Shown here piece after piece: positions 6,944 to 12,455 of a stretch of DNA of 16,297 bases. The notes beneath the pieces were generated by a model. The model was not told the origin of the DNA and did no database searches. It was given only the letters and a program-made list of their open reading frames with translations. Made by a program: the position numbers and the translations under genes. Location: assembly GCA_019911985.1 (NCBI GenBank), contig JAIOJO010000585.1, positions 1-16,297 on the forward strand, written 5' to 3'. Source of the DNA: Sulfuricellaceae bacterium. Lineage in GTDB: Bacteria > Pseudomonadota > Gammaproteobacteria > Burkholderiales > UBA9220. The stretch's first letter is position 1. Each line of letters starts with the position of its first letter.

Positions 6944-7915
6944 CTATCCGCCATGCCGGTCTTCTTTATACGCAGGCCGGGTGGCGATCAGGCTGGCGAT
7001 CACCGAGGCGGCGAGAATGATGCCGATGACCAGCAACGAGGCTTGGGTGGGAACATGCACCCAGTGCGCCGCGAGCATCTTGCCTCCGACGAACATCAAC
7101 ACGAACGCCAGCCCATATTTGAGCAGATGGAAGCGCTCGGCCATGTCCGCCAGCAGAAAATACAGCGCGCGCAAGCCCATGATGGCAAAGATGTTAGAGG
7201 TGAAGACGATAAAAGGGTCGGTGGTGACGGCAAAAATGGCCGGGATGGAATCGACCGCGAACACCACGTCCGAGGCTTCGATCAGCAACAGCACCAGGAA
7301 CAACGGCGTGAACAATCTCACGCCATTTTCCACCACGCTGAAACGCTCCCCGCGAAAGCCGTCGCTGAACGGCAGAACCTTTTTCGCCCAGCGCAGCAGC
7401 GGATTCTTGTCGAGGTCGGGTTCTTTTTCCGCTGCGACCAGCATGCGCATGCCCGTAATCAAGAGGAACACGCCGAATAGATAGAGTATCCAGGAGAACT
7501 GCCCCACCAGCCACACCCCGGCCAGAATCATAAGGGCACGCAACGCGATGGCGCCCAGTACCCCGTAGAGCAGTACCCGGCGTTGCCATTCGCTAGGCAC
7601 GGCGAAATGCCCGAAGATCAGCAGGAACACAAAAACATTGTCCACCGACAAGGATTTCTCGATAAGGTAGCCGGCCAGAAACTCCAGGGCTTTGGCATCG
7701 GCCACGGCGCGCCCTGCCGATTCGCTGAGGTACGCCCACAATCCCAGTGCAAATAGCAGCGCCAGGCCGACCCAGACCGCCGACCAGCCCGCCGCTTCCT
7801 TGACGCTCACCCGATGGGCGCGTCCGCCGCCGAAGGTAAGCAAATCCAGGAACAGCATACCCAGCACGAAAGCCAGGAAGGCTCCCCACATCCACGGTTC
7901 GCCGATGGTATCCAT
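6944..7915 (-). CDS. TerC/Alx-family integral membrane protein
   Basis: This 323-residue protein has about nine hydrophobic segments and the two acidic family signatures: EKSLSVDNVFVF at 86-97 and EASDVVFAVDSIPAIFAVT at 213-231. The acidic residues Asp92, Glu213, Asp216 and Asp222 would lie in the membrane and coordinate cations. It is closest in length and pattern to E. coli Alx (YgjT), a Mn2+ exporter; other members confer tellurite resistance or load metals into exported enzymes. Alx homologues often sit behind a manganese riboswitch, but here the start is only 3 bases beyond the htpX stop, so there is no room for one and expression should follow the htpX promoter. Substrate Mn2+ is inferred from the family. 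Length and both motifs look intact. Confidence 0.9.
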   Translation of the reverse strand: MDTIGEPWMWGAFLAFVLGMLFLDLLTFGGGRAHRVSVKEAAGWSAVWVGLALLFALGLWAYLSESAGRAVADAKALEFLAGYLIEKSLSVDNVFVFLLIFGHFAVPSEWQRRVLLYGVLGAIALRALMILAGVWLVGQFSWILYLFGVFLLITGMRMLVAAEKEPDLDKNPLLRWAKKVLPFSDGFRGERFSVVENGVRLFTPLFLVLLLIEASDVVFAVDSIPAIFAVTTDPFIVFTSNIFAIMGLRALYFLLADMAERFHLLKYGLAFVLMFVGGKMLAAHWVHVPTQASLLVIGIILAASVIASLIATRPAYKEDRHGG

Positions 7916-7918
7916 CGA

Positions 7919-8797
7919 CTACAGCGCTTGCTTCAAAGCGGCGATACGCTCTTCCAACGGCGGATGGGTCATGAACAGACGCTTGAGTCCTCCGCCGACC
8001 CCGCCGGAAATGCCGAAGGCGGCCATTTTCTCCGGCAGCGGCGCCGGCTCGTGCTGCGCCTTGAGGCGCTCCAGCGCGGCGATCATCGCGCCCCGCCCGG
8101 CCAGCGACGCACCGCCGGAGTCGGCACGAAATTCCCGCTGGCGCGAGAACCAGAAAACGATGATCGAGGCCAGAATGCCCAGCACCATCTCGGCGATAAT
8201 CATCGTGACGAAAAATGCCGGCCCCTGGCCGCGCTCGGTCTTGAACACGAGCTTGTCCACCAAGTGGCCGATGACGCGGGAGAAGAACATCACGAAGGTG
8301 TTGACCACACCTTGGATGAGCGCCAGGGTCACCATGTCGCCGTTGGCGACATGGGAGATTTCGTGCCCGAGCACCGCTTCCGCCTCGCTCTTGTTCATCG
8401 CCTGCAACAGGCCGGTGGATACCGCCACCAGCGCATTGTTCTTGTTCATGCCGGTGGCAAAGGCGTTAACTTCGGGCGAGTCGAAAATCGCCACTTCCGG
8501 CATACCGATGCCGGCTATCTGCGCCTGGCGCCGCACGGTATCCACCAGCCAGACCTCGCCGGGGGTGCCGGGCGTTTCGATGACTTGCGCGCCGACCATG
8601 CGCTTGGCGCTCCACTTGGAAATCGCCAGCGAGATGAACGAGCCGCCCATCCCCATCACGGCGGCGAAAACCAACAGCGAGCCGAGATTCAAGCCCTGTT
8701 GGTTGAGATAAGGCTCCACACCGAGCAGGCGCAGCGTGAACGAAAGTACCAGTACAATGGCTAGATTGGTAGCGAGAAATAAGGCGATGCGTTTCAT
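7919..8797 (-). CDS. htpX: Membrane zinc metalloprotease HtpX
   Basis: HtpX is an inner-membrane M48 peptidase that degrades misfolded membrane proteins. The zinc site is complete: HEISH at residues 145-149 (His145, Glu146, His149) and the third ligand Glu222 in SRQREFRADSGGA. Two transmembrane segments occupy about 4-22 and 37-58, and two more hydrophobic stretches flank the third ligand (158-180, 193-216), matching the E. coli protein in length (292 residues) and layout. GGAAGAG precedes the start by about seven bases. It is the first gene of a three-gene minus-strand unit with a TerC-type and an AI-2E-type membrane protein, and it diverges from nhaR across a 168-base gap. E. coli htpX is controlled by sigma-32 and CpxR; I do not see a clear site for either here. 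Confidence 0.95.
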   Translation of the reverse strand: MKRIALFLATNLAIVLVLSFTLRLLGVEPYLNQQGLNLGSLLVFAAVMGMGGSFISLAISKWSAKRMVGAQVIETPGTPGEVWLVDTVRRQAQIAGIGMPEVAIFDSPEVNAFATGMNKNNALVAVSTGLLQAMNKSEAEAVLGHEISHVANGDMVTLALIQGVVNTFVMFFSRVIGHLVDKLVFKTERGQGPAFFVTMIIAEMVLGILASIIVFWFSRQREFRADSGGASLAGRGAMIAALERLKAQHEPAPLPEKMAAFGISGGVGGGLKRLFMTHPPLEERIAALKQAL

Positions 8798-8842
8798 GGT
8801 TTACTCTTCCCGTCGTGAGGTGGGCGCCAAAGGCGAGTTTGC

Positions 8843-8854
8843 GTGGCGCGCCAC
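8843..8854. promoter_or_regulatory. Perfect 12-bp palindrome in the htpX-nhaR divergent gap
   Basis: GTGGCGCGCCAC is a perfect palindrome 46 bases upstream of the htpX start. A related GC-rich half (GGTGGGCGCC, 8819-8828) lies to its left and could also pair with it. The position between divergent genes is suitable for an operator acting on htpX, but no known regulator motif is matched. Confidence 0.3.
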
Positions 8855-8913
8855 CCTGCTTTAAGGTGCAAAACAAACAGTGTAATCTTCATTCTAGCTT
8901 CTAAAAAGTCGAA

Positions 8914-8942
8914 TATAATTGATAATTACATCGTAAATTACG
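8914..8942 (+). promoter_or_regulatory. Candidate nhaR promoter -10 with overlapping inverted repeat
   Basis: A perfect -10 TATAAT lies at 8914-8919, 46 bases before the GTG start of nhaR; the -35 region 17 bases upstream (ATTCTA) is weak. Just downstream, around the expected start of transcription, CGTAA-A-TTACG (8932-8942) is a perfect inverted repeat, and TTAC-ATC-GTAA (8926-8936) overlaps it. LysR-type proteins often bind such T-rich/A-rich palindromes near their own promoters, so negative autoregulation is a reasonable guess. Confidence 0.4.
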
Positions 8943-8965
8943 AAGACTATATTGGCTATGATCGC

Positions 8966-9901
8966 GTGAATTACAAGCATCTGCACTACTTCTGGATGGT
9001 GGCCAAAGCCGGCGGCGTGACTCGCGCCAGCGAGCGCTTGCACTTGACGCCGCAAACGATCAGCGGCCAGTTGAGCTTGTTCGAAGAGACGCTGGGCGAG
9101 GCGCTGTTTAATCGCAGCGGACGCCATTTCGAGCTCACCGAGGCAGGGCGGCTGGTGCTGAGCTATGCCGAGGAAATTTTTTCGCTGGGCCAGGAACTCG
9201 AAGAGGCCTTGCATCACCGCCCCACCAGCCGCCCGCAGCCGCTTCGGGTGGGCGTTTTCGACGCCATACCGAAATTCCTTGCCTATCGTCTGCTGGAACC
9301 GGCAATGGCGCATCCCGATCCGCCGCACATCATTTGCCGGGAAGGCAAGCTCGCCAGCCTGCTAGCGGAACTGGCGATCCACAGGTTCGACATCGTGATC
9401 GCCGACGGCCCCATGCCGCCTTCTATCGATGTGCGCGGCTACAGTCATCTGCTCGGCGAGTGCGGCCTCACCTTCTTTGCCACGGCGGAACTGGCCCAAC
9501 GCCACCCCGGCGAGTTCCCGGCGCGCCTGGACGGCGCCCCATTGCTCATGCCGGGCGAAGACGCCGCGGCGCGGCCCAAACTGATGCGCTGGTTCAGCGA
9601 CAAGGGCATACGTCCGCGCATCGTCGGCGAATTCGACGACGGCGCCCTGATGACGGCCTTCGGCCAAGCCGGGGTCGGAATATTCGCATCCCCTACCGCG
9701 GTTGCCGAGCAAGTGGCGCGGCAGCACGATGTGGTCGCCATCGGCGCCAGCGAGGAAATCACCGAGCGTTTCTATGCCATATCCGTGGAGCGCAAGCTTA
9801 CCCATCCCGCCGTGGTGGCGATAACGGATTCGGCCCGAAAACTGTTGTTTCAACCGGCCGAGGCACCGTCTTTGCGGAGACAAAACAAAGCCCGGCAATA
9901 A
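8966..9901 (+). CDS. nhaR: LysR-family transcriptional activator of the NhaR type
   Basis: This 311-residue regulator has an N-terminal winged helix-turn-helix (about 1-60: NYKHLHYFWMVAKAGGVTRASERLHLTPQTISGQ) and a substrate-binding domain (about 93-290). NhaR-specific stretches recur: LGECGLTFF (163-171), PLLMPG (192-197), LMRWF (206-210) and GEFDDGALMTAFG (221-233). In E. coli NhaR senses Na+/pH and activates nhaA and osmC. I start it at GTG 8966 because the family sequence begins exactly there; the longer frame from GTG 8843 reads through AT-rich promoter-like DNA. The ribosome site is poor. No nhaA is nearby: the divergent neighbours are htpX and the TerC-type gene, and the metal-efflux operon lies downstream on the same strand. 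Its targets here are therefore unknown. Confidence 0.9.
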   Translation: MNYKHLHYFWMVAKAGGVTRASERLHLTPQTISGQLSLFEETLGEALFNRSGRHFELTEAGRLVLSYAEEIFSLGQELEEALHHRPTSRPQPLRVGVFDAIPKFLAYRLLEPAMAHPDPPHIICREGKLASLLAELAIHRFDIVIADGPMPPSIDVRGYSHLLGECGLTFFATAELAQRHPGEFPARLDGAPLLMPGEDAAARPKLMRWFSDKGIRPRIVGEFDDGALMTAFGQAGVGIFASPTAVAEQVARQHDVVAIGASEEITERFYAISVERKLTHPAVVAITDSARKLLFQPAEAPSLRRQNKARQ

Positions 9902-9937
9902 ACGGCTTATCGCCGCTCCCGACTCGCTCCGGCGAAT

Positions 9938-9955
9938 GATTACAAACTTGTAATC
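9938..9955. promoter_or_regulatory. CusR/CopR-type operator palindrome upstream of the metal-efflux operon
   Basis: GATTACAA-AC-TTGTAATC is a perfect inverted repeat with 8-base arms and a 2-base centre. It resembles the boxes bound by OmpR-class response regulators of metal-resistance systems (CusR, CopR, PcoR, CzcR). Its centre is about 53 bases before the transcription start inferred from the -10 at 9988, the distance known for CusR. No sensor kinase or response regulator is encoded in the window. Regulator identity is inferred from motif and operon content. Confidence 0.6.
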
Positions 9956-9964
9956 CACCCGTCA

Positions 9965-9993
9965 GCATTCTGTCGCTCTACACCGGGTATCCT
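9965..9993 (+). promoter_or_regulatory. Candidate activator-dependent promoter of the efflux operon
   Basis: A -10 TATCCT lies at 9988-9993. The -35 position 17 bases upstream (GCATTC at 9965-9970) is poor, as expected of a promoter needing an activator bound at the palindrome 9938-9955. The implied leader before the first gene is about 90 bases. Confidence 0.35.
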
Positions 9994-10029
9994 AAGAACC
10001 TGTCTTAAACCCAGATAATCCCGTGCCCC

Positions 10030-10080
10030 CCCTTGCCGCCAATCCGCCGGGATGCAAGGGTGCCGTTTTTAATTTTTTAG
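10030..10080 (+). terminator. Possible attenuator hairpin in the leader of the efflux operon
   Basis: CCCTTGC (10030-10036) is perfectly complementary to GCAAGGG (10054-10060) across a 17-base loop. T-rich DNA (five T at 10066-10070, then AATTTTTT) begins five bases after the stem. It lies between the inferred promoter and the first gene, so it could act as a transcription attenuator or simply as leader structure. The large loop and the gap before the T run make it weaker than a standard terminator. Confidence 0.3.
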
Positions 10081-10088
10081 GAATACGT

Positions 10089-11390
10089 ATGCCACCCCCT
10101 TGGATAGCCCGGGCGCCATGGCGTCTCTTGATTTTCCTTATCGCCAGCATCGGCTTGAACGGCGCCGGACAGACCGCCAGCGCCGCAGGAATGGCGCTGC
10201 CGCAGCTCATCGAAAGCGCCGTTCAAAACAACAAGGATTTGCAGGCCGCGCGCTATGCCGTGGAAGGCGCGCGTGCGCGTTTGCTGCAAGCGGGGCTGGC
10301 GTCGAATCCGCGGCTGGACATGAGTGCGAAAAACGACCGCATTTTTAACAACGAGGGCGAGTACACCGCCAGCATCGGCGTCAGCCAGTCGTTCTCGGTG
10401 GCCGGCCGCCTTGCTCGGCAAAAAAACGTCGCGCGGGTGGACGTGGCCCTGGCCCTGGCCGAGATCAAACAGGCCGAACTCAAGCTGGCGGGCGATGTGG
10501 CAGCCGAGGTTTACCGCATACTGGCGCTGAACCGGCAGATCGAGGTACGCGAGCATTTAATCGAGATCGATCGAAAACTGGTGCAGGGTACGCGCAAGCG
10601 CTTCAAGGCCGCCGAAGTTTCCGAGCTCGATGTGAACGCGGCGCAGCTTGATTTGTTGCGCCTAAGCCAGGAACGCGCGCTATTATCGAGCCAGCGGATG
10701 ACCCAACTGGCTCGCTTGAATCAACTGCTCGGCAGGCCCGCAACGCAAGCGCTGGAGTTGGACGACACCCTGCCAAGCAGCGAATCGTTGCCGAATTTGG
10801 CCGAACTGCAAGCTCAGGCGCTGGCCTTACGGCCCGACCTGCGTTTCGCGCTCCTCAACGCCGACCGTGCCCGGGCCGACCAAGCCTTGGCGCGCGCGCA
10901 GCGCTGGGAAGACTGGAACGTGGGCGTGGGACTGGAGCAAGGCCGCCAGGTGATCGACGGGGGGCTACCCCAAGGGACCAGCCGCGCCCTCGGCTTGAGC
11001 CTGTCGATTCCATTGCCGCTGCTGAACAAGAACCAGGGACGCATCGCCGAGGCGGCGTCCGCCGGGGCGCAGGCCGACGCACGCATCGAAGCGCTCAAGC
11101 TCAGCATCGGCAACGAGGTGGCCGGCGCTTACGCCGAAACGGAACGTTTGCGCCAGGCTTTATCGGAATACCGGCGCAACATGCTGGCGGTCAGCGCGCG
11201 CAATGTGCGCCTTGCGCTGCAGGGCTACGACCAGGGGCTGGTCTCTATCCTTGAAGTAGTGCAGGCGCAACGCCAACAAGGCGAACTCAACATTGCCTAC
11301 CTGAACACCTTGGATCAATACCTTCAGGCATGGGCGAGATTGCATACCGCTACCGGGGATTATGCCGGGTATGCCTCCGCGCAACCCTAG
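10089..11390 (+). CDS. TolC/CzcC-like outer-membrane efflux channel
   Basis: This 433-residue protein begins with a signal peptide ending near TASAAG (about residue 34). It contains two outer-membrane efflux protein repeats, each with long amphipathic helices (VEGARARLLQAGLASNP... and NADRARADQALARAQRW...), typical of the trimeric barrel-plus-alpha-tunnel channel. There is no cysteine after the signal peptide, so unlike CusC it is not expected to be a lipoprotein. I start it at ATG 10089, preceded by AGGA at seven-base spacing and giving a regular signal peptide; GTG 10023 in the same frame would start in the leader hairpin. It is the first gene of an operon with an adaptor and an RND pump, and would form the outer conduit. 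Not named czcC because the substrate is unknown. Confidence 0.88.
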   Translation: MPPPWIARAPWRLLIFLIASIGLNGAGQTASAAGMALPQLIESAVQNNKDLQAARYAVEGARARLLQAGLASNPRLDMSAKNDRIFNNEGEYTASIGVSQSFSVAGRLARQKNVARVDVALALAEIKQAELKLAGDVAAEVYRILALNRQIEVREHLIEIDRKLVQGTRKRFKAAEVSELDVNAAQLDLLRLSQERALLSSQRMTQLARLNQLLGRPATQALELDDTLPSSESLPNLAELQAQALALRPDLRFALLNADRARADQALARAQRWEDWNVGVGLEQGRQVIDGGLPQGTSRALGLSLSIPLPLLNKNQGRIAEAASAGAQADARIEALKLSIGNEVAGAYAETERLRQALSEYRRNMLAVSARNVRLALQGYDQGLVSILEVVQAQRQQGELNIAYLNTLDQYLQAWARLHTATGDYAGYASAQP

Positions 11391-11412
11391 AACCCTTATG
11401 AGGGAATTCAAT

Positions 11413-12453
11413 ATGCGAAGTTTTTCCACACGGCGTATGCAGCGTCGCTTGCTTATAAGCCATGACTTAGCCAGCGTATTTTGCTGGGTTAGTCAAATGA
11501 CGAGTAGGTTTGTCAGGCAATGGCGCGGCCTGCTGTTTCTGGCGCTATTCGCTGCGCCCGGCGCGGTGCCTTCCGCCTTTGCGCACGGCGGCGAGATCGA
11601 AGTCGGCGGCGGAGCACGCGGGCCGGTGCAATTGAGCGCCGCGCAGCAGCAGGCGATCGCCTTGCAGTTGGCATCGGCCGGCCTCCGCCCGCTTTCCGTC
11701 GAATTGAACCTGAACGGCGAGCTGCAGGTGCTGGCGAATCGCCAAGCCGACGTCAGCCTGCGCATCAGCGGCCAGGTCAAAGCGCTGTACGCCGGGCTGG
11801 GGGAGACGGTTCGGGCCGGACAGCGTTTGGTGCGGGTGCAATCCCGTCTGGTGGGCGACCCGCCGCCCAGCGTGACCATCAACGCACCCATGAGCGGCGT
11901 GATCGACGCCCGCAATGCGGCGCTGGGACAAGCGGTGGAACCCAACACGGTACTGTTCCATATCAGCGACCGTTCGCAGCTTGCCGTAGTCGCGCGAGTG
12001 TACGAAGAAGACATCGGCAAGATCAAGCTCGGGCAGGAAGCCCGCGTCCGGGTGCTGAGCTACCCGAAGCAGACCTTCGCCGGCAAGGTCATCTTGATCG
12101 ACCCCAATCTGGACCCGCTGAACCGCACCGTGAAGGTGTGGATACAGATCGCCAATCCGCAGGGCTTGCTCAAACCCGGCATGTTTGCCCGTGCCGGTGT
12201 TGTTTTGCGGCATAGCGAGGCGGCGCTGACCATCCCCAATAGCGCCGTTATCGAGGCTAATGGCGAGAAATTCGTGTTTGTTCGCAATGGAAAAAAATTT
12301 GACCGTGTGGAAATAAGCCTAGGCGCCAAAGACGGCGAATACAGCGAAATCACCGATGGCCTGGTGCCAGGCGATGAGGTCGTGACGCAAGGCAATCGCC
12401 AAATCTACACGATGTGGCTTACCGGCGGCCAACTGCAAGGGGATAACGATTAA
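11413..12453 (+). CDS. RND efflux periplasmic adaptor (CzcB/CusB-like), apparently without alpha-hairpin
   Basis: This is a membrane-fusion protein of 346 residues. The first lipoyl half is near 113-144 (VSLRISGQVKALYAGLGETVRAGQRLVRV), the second near 153-186 (SVTINAPMSGVIDARNAALGQAVEPNTVLFHIS). A beta-barrel follows (about 188-266, ending LLKPGMFARAGVVL), then a membrane-proximal domain. The halves are separated by only about eight residues (SRLVGDPP), where CzcB/CusB proteins carry a helical hairpin of dozens of residues. Start choice is uncertain: ATG 11413 has GAGGGA eight bases upstream, but ATG 11497 begins an ideal signal peptide (MTSRFVRQWRGLLFLALFAA...AFAHGG) with a weak ribosome site; from 11413 the n-region is oddly long. 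The mature N-terminus starts HGGE, possibly metal-binding. It begins 22 bases after the channel gene and ends 2 before the pump gene. Confidence 0.85.
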   Translation: MRSFSTRRMQRRLLISHDLASVFCWVSQMTSRFVRQWRGLLFLALFAAPGAVPSAFAHGGEIEVGGGARGPVQLSAAQQQAIALQLASAGLRPLSVELNLNGELQVLANRQADVSLRISGQVKALYAGLGETVRAGQRLVRVQSRLVGDPPPSVTINAPMSGVIDARNAALGQAVEPNTVLFHISDRSQLAVVARVYEEDIGKIKLGQEARVRVLSYPKQTFAGKVILIDPNLDPLNRTVKVWIQIANPQGLLKPGMFARAGVVLRHSEAALTIPNSAVIEANGEKFVFVRNGKKFDRVEISLGAKDGEYSEITDGLVPGDEVVTQGNRQIYTMWLTGGQLQGDND

Positions 12454-12455
12454 TC

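Noticed and set aside
7905..7925. A yybP-ykoY manganese riboswitch in front of the Alx/TerC-type gene
   Set aside because: Only 3 bases separate it from the htpX stop, leaving no room for a leader RNA.
6485..8764. Long + frames (331, 339, 316 codons) opposite the TerC-type gene and htpX
   Set aside because: They are antisense shadows in GC-rich DNA. The minus-strand products have complete family motifs and proper spacing.
8843..8965. N-terminal extension of NhaR from GTG 8843
   Set aside because: It would translate the AT-rich promoter region including TATAAT at 8914. NhaR homology begins exactly at GTG 8966.
11391..11412. Hairpin CCCT-TATG-AGGG hiding the adaptor ribosome site
   Set aside because: The stem is only four base pairs, too weak to support translational control.
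11471..11496. CCAGC...GCTGG hairpin just before ATG 11497 of the adaptor
   Set aside because: It is a five-base stem with a seven-base loop inside an open frame, with no T run or conserved partner seen.
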